A DNA stretch of 64,000 nt from Capsaspora owczarzaki ATCC 30864. Lineage: Eukaryota; Opisthokonta; Filasterea. A program made the translations under genes and the position numbers. Within the stretch, counting starts at the first letter, position 1; every line of letters starts with the position of its first letter. Positions 12,390 through 25,149 of this stretch are shown here, piece after piece. Location of the stretch: NCBI RefSeq assembly GCF_000151315.2, contig NW_011887303.1:10001-74000 (forward strand), given 5' to 3'. A model generated the notes under the pieces. The model saw only the letters and a list, made by a program, of their open reading frames with translations. It was not told where the DNA came from and made no database searches.

Positions 12390-15300
12390 ATGGCCAAGCC
12401 AGTGCGCAATTCGTCCAACGTGATTGAGACGGCAGTGATGGCCAAGGCGCTGCACCAAATGCAGTCAATACAAAAGCTCATTGACATTGAATCCAAGTCG
12501 CTCATCGAGCTGCGAGAACAGGCGCAATCGACCGACATTGTGCGGCACGAGATCAAGACACTCGAGGACAAGCTCGCCAACCGGTTTTCAAAGCAGGTGC
12601 ATTTGCGGAGATACTACAACCACTACCTGCAAAATCGATCGCAGCCGGAAAATCAAGACGCCATAACGTTTGAATGGCAATTAGGCACCTATCCAGACCT
12701 AGCCCTGTGGTGTCGTGTGATTGGTTTGGATCCCGAACGGGCCAAAGTGCGAATTGTATGCGGCTCACTGCAGCCTGCCGCTCCAGTCGCATCCAGTCAC
12801 TCTGGCCGCGGTGCAGAGCAAGTAGAACAGGTAATTATTTTTGACCGTCCCATCTCCTCTCTCTCTTTCTTTTTGAAGGGAAAGTGCCACCGTGGTTGTC
12901 TCTTTGCGTTTGTTCCGATCTCACTTTTTTTTTGTTTTGTTGTGGACTTTTCGGGTTGCTTGTGTGGCCTCTCAGCGAATCCAATCACAACACGTCGACC
13001 TCCTGTCGCTGGTCCGAAATGAGGAAGATGGAGTGCTAACACACACTTTGCTTACCGATTTAAGCCTCGATGCAACGCATGCCGAGCTTGCCTCTAATTC
13101 GCTGCGAAAAATTGTGAAGGCGTTGCGGACACCCCAAACGTCACGGTCGTTCTCACGAGGTAACGAGCACAGCTTGGGCAACGTGTTTGCTTCGCTCGAT
13201 TCATCGAGCTCCACCGATCCAAGCTCCGATGCAGGGGAGCATGGCGATGGTGCGACCTCACCGCTGCCCATGTCGCCGCCAACGTCGCGCCGGAAAAATT
13301 CAACCACGGCAGACGTTTCCCCAACATTGACGTCGCCCTCCAACAATAGCTCTGTTGCCTCTTCGCGACGCCCCTCGCTCGCCAGCCAACAAGCAGTGAC
13401 CGGGAGTAGTTCGGCCGGTGTGCCGACGCCCATCTCCCCGACCTCGACTTCGGCGCCTGGCTATAGTCCTGCTGCCAGCGTGGGTGTTCATCTTCCTGCC
13501 CATCTTGCGACTCAGCGCTCCGTGTCCATGGATGCAGGGGCGCCTGTGCGAGTGGGCCAGCCTGGCTCTCTCATTACCGGGCAAGCTGCTGTTGCGGACG
13601 TGACGTCGCCCACGCGACGAGGGCTTCCCAACCACCTGTCACCACCTCCATTTCTCACTGCTAGCTCCCTCCCTTCTAACGCAATGTCGGATGAGCTTTC
13701 TCCGGTGTCCAGCGAGTTGCCCTTGTCTCCGTCTGCTGTGACTAGCACCTCACCGACCGCATTGAATAGTTACGATGATGCCGCAAATGGCGCAAGTTAT
13801 GCTGCTGCCTCGTCTTCTTCTTCTGCCGCCGCCGCTGCTGCTGCATCCTCTGCGTCAGCTGCCGACTCACTACTCAACAAGCGGATTTCACACTCGATCA
13901 AACATCGCTTTTCCATGCGCACATTCATGCTTCCGTCGCCTTGCGACTATTGCCACAAGCTGTTGCTTTTCGGCGTCATTTGCAAAGACTGCGAATTCAA
14001 AGCGCACCACAAGTGTTCCAAGTACGTGCCAGCATCGTGCGGGCTGACGACAGAAATGGAGGACTACTTCAAGTCTCTCATCACCGTGCCTGCGCGATCA
14101 AACACGCACGACGATTCCGATCCCTCTGGCCTGTCTAGTGCTGCGCACGACGACTTGTCGACTGGCTCGGGGAGCAGCCGTGCTCGCAAGCTCAAAAAGG
14201 CCCAGTCTGCCCCGCAGCTACAGGCCTTCTGGCGCGATGAATTCAACGCAGCCTATGCTGCAGCCATCGCTCAGAGCAATCAAAGCAGCGGGCCAGCCAG
14301 CGGCACTGGGCCCTCCTCGCACGAAGACGACGGCGGCGCTGTCAGAACTGCTTCCACATTGCTCGCTACCGCGCTTGCATCCGCTGCCCAAGCTGGACCC
14401 GCCCATTCACCTTCTGCGCAAACCATTCCTGCTCATCACTTGCCATTATCCAAGTTGTGGGTTCGCCGTCACGGCACGAATCCCGACTTCAATGCCAACG
14501 GCTTGCTGTCGCAGCTCCACGACTCCCAACAACAACAACAACAACAAGGTATTGTCATGCCAAGCCTGGCAGCCGTCAAGGCTGATCTCAAAGGTCAGCA
14601 CCAGGGTCCGCTTTCGCCTGTCGGCGCCCATCATCCTCTCCGTCGTCTGAGTCACCACCGCCCACAATCGGCATCCGCTGCGACAAAGCCGTTCGTCTAC
14701 GAGCCCCACGAGGTAACGTCCGATTCGTCGAGTTACGATATGGAGCGCAGCAGCGATTCCAGTCTTGGCGAACCCATCGGCGCTGATGGTGGCGGTGTTG
14801 GCGGCAGCGGCGGCGCTGGTGGTGGTGGTGGCGGTAGCAGCTCTGCAGATGGGGATAGCCCGGCACGCCTGGGACCACCCAAAAGCTCGGGCACAATGCG
14901 GCGCACCTTCTCGGCGACTCCACCGCTCGACCTGTTGGCGAGTGGTGCGGTGCAGATGAAGACGCGACCCCGAACTTCGTCGGAGCCCCGCGAAATGTGG
15001 GCCGTGGCCGAAGATGAGCAAGACGAGGATGGCGCAAACGACGACCTGGCCGACGATGATGACGATGACTTTATGCTCTCTGGGCGTCGTGTGACGCTCG
15101 ATCGCGCCAAAGCTCGTCTTCTCGAAGATGCCGTTGCTGTTGCCGCGACGGCCGCGGCGACCGGCGACCCACCCACCTATGCGCGTCCCTCGCCGTTCAA
15201 CAGCAAGACACGCAACTCGTTCGCCGAATGGGAAATTCCATTCTCTGAGATTGAGCTCGGCGAGAAGATTGGCTCGAATGTGGATGGTGCAGTGCACCGT

Positions 15301-16170
15301 GGAAAGTGGCACGGTCCTGTCGCGGTCAAGCTCATCAGCGTGGCCGGCTTGCCCACCAAAGGCCAAATCTTGGCCTTCCGACGCGAAGTGGCCGTCCTAC
15401 GGCGCATTCGACATGAAAACATTGTGCTGTTTATGGGCGCGAGCACCGTTTTCCCCAATTTTGCGATTGTCACAAAGTTTTGCGAGGGCGAGTCGCTCTT
15501 CCGCCACATTCACTTGCTCGAGACGGACTTTTCTCCGATGCAGTCTTGCGAAATTGCTCGCCAAGTGGCCCAGGGGATGGAGTACCTGCATGCCAAGAAA
15601 ATCATCCACCGCAATCTCAAGACCAAGAACGTGTTTCTGGAAAACAATGGCAAGATTGTCATTGGTGGCTTTGGGCTGGCCACGGCGTCGCAGTGGAACA
15701 ATAGTCCTCATGTCAACAAACCGCGCGACAACGTGGCGATTGTGGTCGAGCGCAAGGGGTCTGTGCGGCACATGTCTCCCGAAGTCTTTTCCGCTCACGG
15801 CGACCCCTTCACAATTGCATCCGATGCTTATGCGTATGGTATCGTGCTGTTCGAGCTCATGACGGGCCATCAACCTTACGAGAGTCTGCGGCCCGAGCAG
15901 GTCATCTTCAAGGTGTCCAACGGCGCTCTGCCTGACGTGTCGTTGGTCCGCAAGGACTGCCCCAAGGAGGTGGTTGAGATCATGCTCGACTGCTTGTCAC
16001 GCACCATGGACCGAAGACCTACCTTCAAGACCGTGCTTGACGTGCTCGAGCAGTTCCCTGTGGTGAAGCTTTCGCGCGCCACCCGCGACCGAATTCAGTC
16101 TGACGCTGCTGCACTTCAGCTCGCCCAAAACCAGAATGCTCTCCGACGTGTCAACACCACTCGTCGGTAA
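12390..16170 (+). CDS. KSR: KSR: kinase suppressor of Ras, pseudokinase scaffold
   Basis: Scaffold expected to bring Raf, MEK and ERK together at the membrane. Exons 12390-12830 and 12976-16170 (GTAATT..CTCAG, phase 0) give 1211 residues. The N-terminal 200 residues match the KSR-specific CA1 coiled-coil/SAM region: QKLIDIESKSLIELREQ corresponds to QKLIDISIGSLRGLRTK of KSR1. An atypical C1 zinc finger lies near 452-501 (CDYCHKLLLFGVICKDC, then HHKC). The linkers are Ser/Ala/Pro-rich with a 14-3-3-type RTSSEP near 814. The kinase-like domain covers about 902-1182. It keeps the beta3 Lys (VAVKLI), but the HRD motif reads HRN (IIHRNLKTKN) and DFG reads GGFG, so catalytic and Mg-binding Asp are both absent. 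The CA1 region distinguishes it from Raf. It is convergent with the kinase gene to its right. Confidence 0.93.
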
Positions 16171-16833
16171 CACTTGCACAGCAATTTTTTTGTGCTTGCG
16201 TGTCGCTGATTATCAGTCGCCGACAAGGCCACCCTGCCAACCCCCCCTTTTTTTTAACCTTTTTGAATTTTCAGCTTCATTCTTTTGTTGTTGCCGCCGA
16301 CCGAGCTTGCGATTTCGTGCTTTTGTAATTCATCCCGATTTTTCTGACTACTCCATACATCTCATCATTTTTCTGTTGTTCATCCGCGAGTTCAACTTGC
16401 CTTTGTTCGAAACAAAATGCACCCTCCCGTTTTACGCTTCCCCTCCTCATCCGCAATTGAGCAATCAACAAAGGTTTTTACTCAAAAAAACAAGAACAAG
16501 CACAAACAACCAGAATGACAACGACCAAAAAGCTACAAAACTGCAATAACGCAAAAAATGGAGGGGGAGGGGGGGGGGAAGGGAAACCGACAAAAATCAA
16601 AACGAAACCGTATGAAATGGCACACAAAGAGTGCAAGAAAAGAGAATAGACGCCGTGGGCGTGTAAGTGCAAAAAGTCAAAACAGCAAAGTGCACGAATG
16701 CACGAATGCAGACATAAAGCGAAAAAAAAAAAACAAACAAAATACAAACAAAACTTGACAAACAAAACTCTACAAAACGCCAAAGCGCCCCGCCTACAAC
16801 ATCGAACTCAAACAGTAAATGAGGACGTCGTTT
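16171..16833. other. Convergent intergenic region
   Basis: About 660 bp between the stop codons of KSR (+) and the KA1 kinase (-). It has T-rich then A-rich halves and a G-run at 16561-16580. No conserved coding sequence seen; probably the two 3' UTRs. Confidence 0.5.
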
Positions 16834-19800
16834 TCATCGAGCGTCAAGCTGGTTGGAAATTTGGTTGTAAAGCTCCTTGTACACCCAGAGCGAGCCCGAC
16901 ATGCGCTTGATGCTGATGCCATAGAGCGACAAGAGCCAGACCTTGCAAATCTCAATTTCGAAAACCACCTGCTCATTTTGAGCCGAGTGGTAGGTGCATA
17001 GCAGCACCCAGCTGTCCACCTTTTCAAAAGGTAGGAACAAGCTGGTGAGAATGCGCGTGACGTCGGAGAGCAATTCCGCTGGCGGCTTTTTGGCCGATGT
17101 CTTGGCAAGGGTGAAGATGCGCACAGATCGAATCTCGTCCTCGGGTCGCCGGCTGGAGTCCACGGAGGAAGAAGATGCATTGCTCGAGCCGCGTCGGCGC
17201 CCAACGTCAAACAGCGAGCGAGAGCGCTTCCCATCCGGCGTGCCCCCAACGACAGGTGTGCCGTCCGGGTTGAAGGCGGAGCTGCCGACGGCCGGGGACG
17301 ACGAAATGCCTTGCAGCGTTGGGCGCCCTGCCATCTGAGGGGAGACAGAGTACGAGCGCGGCTTGCTGCGTTTGCCGCCTCGTCCCACAGTGGCACTCCC
17401 AAGTAGCAGGTTGCGCTTGGCTTCAGCCGAGCTGGTGAACGAGCCAGGAGGTGACACTGGCGGCATGTCGCTGGTGCTGTGCCCACGGATGGGCGTATTG
17501 GTCAGCGACATGGACTTTGGCGGAGAGGTAGAGAGATTAGCGTTGAAGGCTAAATCCATGCCAGCCAGTGTGGGTGATGTGGCAATCGCATCGTCCGCCG
17601 TGCCGTTGGCATTGGGGGACAAGGACGCCGCGGGAATGTTCACGGGGAGGGTCTCGGACGGGAGAGGGGTCAATTGATCGTGGTGCTCATCCGCATGAAT
17701 GCCCTGAGGATCGTCATGATTCAACGGATCAACTGCAAACGTCGGGGAGGTGGGAGAGGTGTTGCCCACATCGCCGCCATTGGCACGCCCAGAAATGCCC
17801 GGAGACAACGGTGCTGAGGCGGAGGAGGAGGAGGAGGAGTTGCCCGACACCATGGGCAGGAAATGTCTCAACATGGACTGCCCAATCGACAACGACCGCG
17901 AAAACCGCTTGGACATGGGAGTGCTGCCACTGGAGAGGGTGCCAGTGGCCATTGGGGACAATGGCGGACCATTAGCAGACGCAGCCGCCGCAGACGCAGC
18001 CGCCGCAGCAGCAGCAGTCATGCTGCCCGAGGCAGTCGGCATGGGAGAGCCGAGCATGGCGGACGAGCCCATCGTGCCCATGGACACGTTGGACGCAGAC
18101 TCGGCGCGACCAAGGCCCTTGCTGGGTTTTTCAGCCAGAGCGATCGTGCCGGGCAGGTCGTTAAAGCGGTAGATGGTCACGTTGCTGTCATACGCGATCG
18201 AGATGCACTGGTCCATTTGCTCCTCCTGCACCTCGGTGAGCACTTTTGGCGGCACTCGGACGGGCGGCTGCTCGTAACCCTTGTTGGTCCAAGGATGCTC
18301 GCGGATTTCGGACATGGTGATGCGCTTGTCGACATCGCGGACAAAGATTTTGCCAATCAAGTCCTTGAAGCTGTCCGACACATAGTCCGGAAAGACAAAG
18401 TCCACTTCCTTGATCTTCTTGTAGAGCTCTCGAATCGCCTTGGCCTGGAACGGAGGCTTTCCACAAACCATGGCGTACAAAACGACGCCCATCGACCAAA
18501 TGTCCGCGGGCGGCCCCGGATACTTGATTCCAGAGACGAGTTCCGGCGACGCAAACAGCGGGGTTCCGCAGAACGTGTTGCACAGGTCGTCCTGGTACAC
18601 ACGGCCCAGTCCAAAGTCGGAGATTAAAATGTTCTTGTCTTCCGACAGCAGAATGTTTTCGAGCTTGAGGTCGCGGTGCACGACGCGTGAAAGGTGGCAG
18701 TGGTCTGAGCACGAAGAAGAAACGAGAAAAACGTGACGTGTGACATGTGAGTGGAAAAGGAGGTGTGTGAGTGAGTGACATGTGAGTGGAAAAGGAGGGG
18801 TGTGTGAGTGAGTGAGTGAGCGAGTCGAGTGGGCAGCAACCAAGACTCACCAATAGCAGACACCATTTGTCGGAAAAACTTGCGTGCCTCGCGCTCTTTT
18901 AGCCGAGCGGTTCGCGCAATGTGGTCGATGATTTCACCGCCACCGGCGTGTTGCCTAATGTCACAGACCAAAACCCAAAACCCAAACCAAAGACAGCAAA
19001 AGGCGAGTTGAGTGTCCCCCCGACTCGTGAATCGCCAGAACACAGCCGTGCCCTCTCGGTGTTCCGCACTACTCACATAATGATGTAAAACTCGTCGTCC
19101 GTCTCAACGACGTGGTAGAGACGAATAATGTTGGGGTGGTCGAGCAGCTGCAGCAAGCGAACGTCCTTGGAGAGGTGTGACAAGTACGAGCTGCCCGTGC
19201 CTGCGGACGTGGGTCCTGGGGAGCCCGGATCGGTGCCTGCGCGCGGTGCCGGAGTGCTTGCCGACGACGAGTTGGCGCCTTCCGCGTCCTTTCCTTGTCG
19301 CTTGCGGATGATTTTGATGGCGACCTGAATAGAGGAAGAAATAAGCAACAACAAAGCAAGTTGAGTGTTTGAGTGGGCAAAGTGCGAGAATGTCAATCCA
19401 TACAACGTTAACGTTCAAGCGAATGGGTGTGTTTTGTGTTTTGTGTTTTGTGTTTTGTGTATTGTTTTTGCCCATTTTTCAGATTGAGCAATTTCTGCCA
19501 TTTTCGTTGGCTCAGAAGATGAGTCACTCTGTGCATATGAGCGCTGTTGCCGTTGCTGCTGCTGCTGTTTCCAATCCCCCCCCACCTCGCACAGAACCCC
19601 CAATCAATCTACATTGCAACAACAGCAACAACGCTCAAAGCTCAACGCTCAAGGCTCAAAGCTCATCCACAAACCAGCGTCACCGATTCAATCCTTGTTC
19701 AATCTCAACCCCCTCTCTCTTCCGCGATTTACCCCCCTCCCCAACCCCCCCCCCGCTCCACTTTGACTCTATTGCTTCCTCATCCTCATCCCCCGTTCTT

Positions 19801-20647
19801 CATCTTCCGCTCCTAACCCCTCTCCCCTCTCCCCCTCCACACAGCCCTCGTTCGGCAATTAAGTCGTTATCTTGAATTTTTTTTTTTTTTTTTTTTTTTG
19901 TTTCGTGAATTTTGTTCTTGTTAAAAACGACCCATTCTGATACTGGTTGCTTAACTCGCTCTCTATCTTCTGGTAGTCGTATCGCCCATACTCTCCTAGA
20001 CTCTTTTTTTTTCTTTTTTTTTCTTTTTCTTTTTCTTTTTCTTTTACCTTTTCATTGGTTTTGCGGTGCACGGCGAGCTTGACCTTGGAGAAGGCGCCCT
20101 CGCCAATGGTCTTGCCGATGCGGAACTCGTCTGCAATGCGCCTTGGAATGGGGAACGACGCGCTACTGTGCTGCTGCTGCTGCTGATGATGATGATGTTG
20201 TTGCTGCTGCTGATGTTGCTGCTGCTGCTGATGTTGTTGTTGTTGTTGTTGTGACGGCGGCTGCGAAGTAGGATACGATGCGGCGCCATTATTGGCGGCC
20301 TGCCCAGCCCCCGCTCCTGCTCCTGCTCCTGCTACGCCTGCTGCTGTGCTGCCGTAGTGGTGCTGGACTGCTGCTGCCGTTGTTGGCGTGGGCGTGGGCG
20401 GCGACACGGTGCGTGGCTTGGACGGATTCGGAGGAGGGTGCTCGCTGGCGGGCCTTGCTGCTGCGCCGTCATCCATTGCTGTCACTGTCGCTGTTGCTGC
20501 TGATGGTGATGCTGCCGCTGTGATGGGGCTGGCGTGTGCTTGTGACTGGGCTGCAGTCGAAGCAGCAGCAGCAGCAGCAGCAGCAGGAGGGGAAGGCGAG
20601 GAAGCTGAACTCGCCATTCGCAGCGGGCTCTCAAACGCCACCGACAT
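16834..20647 (-). CDS. CAMK-like Ser/Thr kinase with KA1 domain (KIN1/MARK/PAR-1-like)
   Basis: Protein kinase of the AMPK-related branch, probably polarity or cortex associated because KA1 domains bind acidic phospholipids. Exons 20647-20048, 19324-19077, 18954-18851 and 18704-16834 give 940 residues. The N-terminus is rich in Ala, poly-Gln and poly-His. The kinase starts near 175 with IGKTIGEGAFSKVKLAV and has VAIKII, hinge IMQHAGGGEIIDHI, VVHRDLKLENILL, ISDFGLG and an activation loop CNTFCGTPLFASPEL. About 37 Ser/Pro/Gly-rich residues are inserted between beta3 and helix C, and the helix C Glu appears as Asp (KDVRLLQLL). The last 100 residues form the KA1 fold (FEIEICKVWLLSLYGISIKR). There is no clear UBA domain, which favours KIN1 over MARK, but the subfamily stays open. 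Confidence 0.85.
18720..18840. repeat. Intronic tandem repeat
   Basis: Two to three copies of a unit around gtgagtggaaaaggaggtgt with GTGA-rich spacers fill the intron between exons 3 and 4 of the KA1 kinase. Confidence 0.75.
20168..20255 (-). repeat. Coding CAG/CAA and CAT repeats (poly-Gln/His)
   Basis: Imperfect triplet array encoding mixed Gln and His runs just before the kinase domain of the KA1 kinase. Impure codons suggest it is fairly stable. Confidence 0.85.
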
Positions 20648-21010
20648 CTTCTTCTCTTCTCTTCTTCGCTTCTTCTCTCTCTCGCTGCTGCGTTTCCAGA
20701 TGCGAATGCGAGAAGGGAGAGCGTGTTTGAGTGAGTTTGAAGGGTGCAGAAACACAAGTGCTTTTGGGTGCAAAGCGTTGGAAAAAAAAAAAAAAAAAAA
20801 AAGGAGTCGCAGAGTGGAAGAAAAAGCGAAAGAGGCGGAAAAAAAAAAAAAAAAAAAAAATAAAATAAAAAGAGTGGATTTTCGCAGCGCAACGCAAACA
20901 ACAAAAGAGCAAAAACAAGAGGAAAATCCTTTTGGTTGTGATGGATGCGCCACTCACATCATCATCGTCTCACCACAATGACAACGGCACACAATGGCAC
21001 TCCATTGAAA

Positions 21011-21042
<32 letters not shown>

Positions 21043-21723
21043 TGAGAATGCTCGCTCACCAAAAACAATCAACAAACGCACGCGAGTGAGTGCAAAAAAG
21101 CTGGGAAAAACAACAAAAACAGCACGTCTTCCAGTTTTTTTGTTTTTTTGTTTGATGGTTTTTTGGTTTTGGTTGATTCGCCTTCTTTCACTCTTCTTGG
21201 GCGTTGTCCTCTCGTCTTTGGCATTGGCTGCCTTCATGAACGTCGAATGCCGTGTTGCGATGTGGCGATGTGGCGACGGGCTGGGCAGCCAAAAGTCTAC
21301 AAGAAATTCGACAGCAAACCAGAAGCTTGACAACTTGTCGTCCATTTCGGCGAAAGTGCCTCCAACTCAGAATGACGCTCACCCCCAAAAATACATCCAA
21401 ACAGGTGTGTGCGAGTTGTTTGTCTCGGCTCGCTCTGCTGGTCGGTCGAATGGTGGAGATAGTCACCAGATGTATTTGACGCGAAAACGAGACAAGTTAA
21501 AAAAATCAAAATGGCAAAGAACACATAACAAAAAAAAGCTGAAAAAAAAGCTGAAAAAAGGAGAAACGACAAGATTTAAAACCAGCACCAGAATACACTG
21601 TAAAACCAGCACCTTCGGAAACACAAGACACTCACGCATGCAAGATAACAAAACGCGGGCGGGGGGGGGGGACAAATACGCTGATATTTTTGTTTTTTGT
21701 TGTTTGTTGTTTGTTTGCTTGTT
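20648..21723. promoter_or_regulatory. Intergenic: upstream of the KA1 kinase
   Basis: About 1.08 kb between two minus-strand genes. It carries two A-runs (20780-20802 and 20839-20860), a (GA)n stretch at 21009-21042 and a G-run at 21660-21670. The open frames are low-complexity. It is likely the kinase promoter plus the HIP1 3' UTR. Confidence 0.45.
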
Positions 21724-23583
21724 TTACTCGTTGCCAACATCGCCAGCAAGATGGTAGTGAACCTTGCGCAGCTCGAGCAGACGGGTGCGCTCTTGAGAAA
21801 GCTGCTGCTCGAGCTCGAGCACCTTGACTTGCTGGTTCATTTCCTGGCGCTTGGCCTGGGTGAGCGTGAGCTTGGACAAGTCCTGGACCTGCTTGTTGCT
21901 GGCCTGATCGGCCATGAGCTGCGAGGCGTTCTTGGCAGCGCTGACGAGGTTGCGCGTGGCGCCAGTCACATCGCGCGAGGCACCCATGAGCTCCTCTTGG
22001 GACTTGCTGTTGGCGGCCGACTTGACGCGCGACGAGGCGACGAGCTGCGCAGTGGAGGCAGCGACCTCGCCGGCGGCAACCATGAGCTCCTCAAACTTGC
22101 CCATGTTGTTGACAACCTTGTCGGCGTTGTCGACGAGCAGCGTGGCGCCCCAGCCGACCGCTTTGGCGGCCGAGATGAGACCCTCGGTCCATCGGTGGTT
22201 TTTCTTGTAAAACTCGGTGGCGCTGGCCGAGCCGCGGCTGGCAGCAACAACCTCCTGCTGCACAACGGTGGACTTTTGGATGAGAATGCGAATCAAGTCC
22301 ATGAGCTGCTGGGCCGAGGCAAGAATGCTCTCGTTCACGTCGAGCTGGATGCCAGACTGCGTCTTTTTCGACTTTTCGAGCATCTCTTGGATGCGACGAG
22401 CAGCATCGTTGATGGCCATAGCGGCCTCCGACATTTGCTTCTCGACGGCGTCGCCAAGCGAATCGCTGTCCTTGATCTCGCGGGGAATGAGGCCTTCCGT
22501 GATCTTGGCGAGCGAGTCGGCAGCCTCGCGGAACTTGGCAGCGCCAGCACCCACCTGCTCGGCGGTGAACTTCATCGAGTCATTCTCGTTGTTGCAGTGC
22601 AGCGTGTCAAAGTAGGCGAGCGCGGCCTGGCCGGTCGAGCGGCAGTGCGCGATAATGCCATCGGCGACCGTCTGGTCGGCAGCAAGACGCGTCGTGCCCT
22701 TCGAGTTGTTCAGCAGCTCGGCAAGCATGTTGGCAAAGACGGACGCGTTGCCAAGCACGTCGAACGGCACTTCGTTGGTCCCGGCTGACGCCACCGGCGC
22801 AAACGCAGCGAGGGCCTCCGAGAGCCGTTGGTTGACGCCCAGCGTGTTGTGAATGTTCTCGTCGACCGACTGCGCCGTGCTCGACGAGCTGCCGGGGTTT
22901 TGCGGGTTTTCCAGCTCTGCCAGCGCTTGGCGGATGATGCGCTTCGAGTCGGCGACGGCGTGGGCGAGGATGCGACGACGCTCCTGGGCGACACGCTGCT
23001 GAGCCGCTTCCGACTCTTGCGTCTTGGTCTGCAGATCGTGCATCAAGGACTCGAGGCGCGCATTGGCAGAGCGCAAGCTGCTGAGCTCTTGCGCGTGAGC
23101 ACGGTCGGCGTTCTCCTTCTCCTCCTTGGCACGATTGGCAAAGGCCTCAAACTCGCTGACTTGGCCAACCTTCTTGAGGGCCTCAAGATGCTCCTGACGC
23201 AGCTTGCTGTACATCTGGAAGACCTTGTTGTACTTTGACTCGGCAGCCTCGACCTTCTCCTTGAGCTCGTTGGCGCCGGATGTCTGGGCCGTCTGCAGCA
23301 GCTCCTGCAGGTCGTTCAGACGCTGCTGCAGCGACGAGATGAGCATCTGGTCTTGCTGCGAGCGGGCAATCAGCGACTGCACCTGCGCCTCCAGCTCGGC
23401 AATGCGAGCGCGCAGTGCCTCGATAATCTTGTCGCGCTCGTCGACAAACTCGAATTGGTTGGGCATGGCGTCAAAGTCCTCGAATTTGCTGCGGTCAAAA
23501 CGCAGGAGGCGGCGGGGGGGGGGGAAAGAGAGAGAGAGAAATGAAGGAGATGAGATGAGTTCCTGAAACTTGACAGGATGATC

Positions 23584-23615
<32 letters not shown>

Positions 23616-25117
23616 ATTGAAACTTCAAGTCACTTACTTGACTGGAGCTGGGGCGGCAACCTTGGCCGGCGGGGGCGTGGGCGCGTTGGCGTACTTGGTG
23701 ATAAAGTCCGGGGGCGAATCCAGCAATGGGATTTGGACAAGGTTGGTCAGGAAGCGAAGGTTGCGCGCCTCAAAGTAGAACTTTTTAATGCGCGGGAACT
23801 GCTCCATGAAGCGCTCGCGATGGGCAATCAGCTCGTCCTCGGGGGTTGAGCGATGGAGGGTGGTGAGAATGTCCTAGCCAAGACGGAAAAAAAAAAAAGA
23901 GTCAGCATCAAAAAACAAGGACAAAAAAACCAACAAAAGTGGCTGCTTCACAACCCATTTATCGAAAAAGGGGGCTTCTGCATTCAATGCCATACCACGA
24001 CAATGTTGTACAGCGAAACAGACTCGGGGATGAGCGGCAGGAAGGCAGCTTCGCGGCACTCGTTCTTCTCGGACGCACGGTCGCCAGAGAGCGAGTTGAG
24101 GACGAGGCCAACAGTCGCGAGGATCTTGTCCTGCAGGATGAAGCAAGCCATCACAAGGCGGGTGGCCGAGCCGAGATCGCTCATGGCGCTCGACTTTTTG
24201 AAAGCTGCACAACAGCCAAGAAGAAGAAGAAAAGTGTCAGTCAGCAAAGGTCGCGTTTCTCTGGATCACACACGTCAGGTGGTGCATACCGTCGAAATCG
24301 AGGTTGCCGGGAATGTCGGTGTGTTGGTCGTGGAAATCGAGCTTGCTGATGAGGAAGCGAAGGTAGCCCGCAATCAGAGGCGAGAAGATGTGACCTTTGC
24401 TCTCCCACATCTGGCCGAGGGAAGCGAGCACGCCCTGGTTGCGCACGAGTTCACGCAGCACCTGTTGTTCATTGGTGATGAGGGTGACGAGGGTGACGAG
24501 GGTTCAGTGAGCAATGAAGAAGCAGTGTGAAGCAGCATCCCACCAGCACCACTGTCGTCATCGTCGTCGTCGTCGTCGTTGTCATTCGGGTTGGTGACTA
24601 CACCAATGCTGGGGCGTTGCTCTTCTTACGTTGGGGTGGCCGTCCTGGAGGATCTTGTGGAGTGTGATGAGGGCCTTCCAGCACATGATGGGCTGGGTGC
24701 CGAGGGGCAGCTTGCGGAGGGCAGCCCAGAAGACATCGCTGCCGTTCTGGTTCCAGGTGGAGATGATGGCCGCTGTCGAGGGAGAAGCAGAGAGAGAGAG
24801 AGAGACGAGAGTGAGAATGAGCAATCGGTGAGCAATCATACGAAGGGTTCACTGTTTGGGAACGCAATGGTAGGATTTAGTAGCCGAGATGTGGCATTTC
24901 AGTAACGTAGGAATCTGGTTAAAATTCCAAAACCCCTTCAAAAACCGGTTTTTTTTCTTTCTTTTTTATTTTTTCACCCCTTTTTCCCTCTTCCTTGCTG
25001 CTGCTGCGTTGTTTTCACAGTCGTTCTCATTACCACGCGCGCTTATTTTTGTACCATTCATACGTCCGTTCCCCCACCTTTTTGCCTTCCCTTCCTTCCA
25101 ATCTTCAAACGAACTTT

Positions 25118-25149
<32 letters not shown>

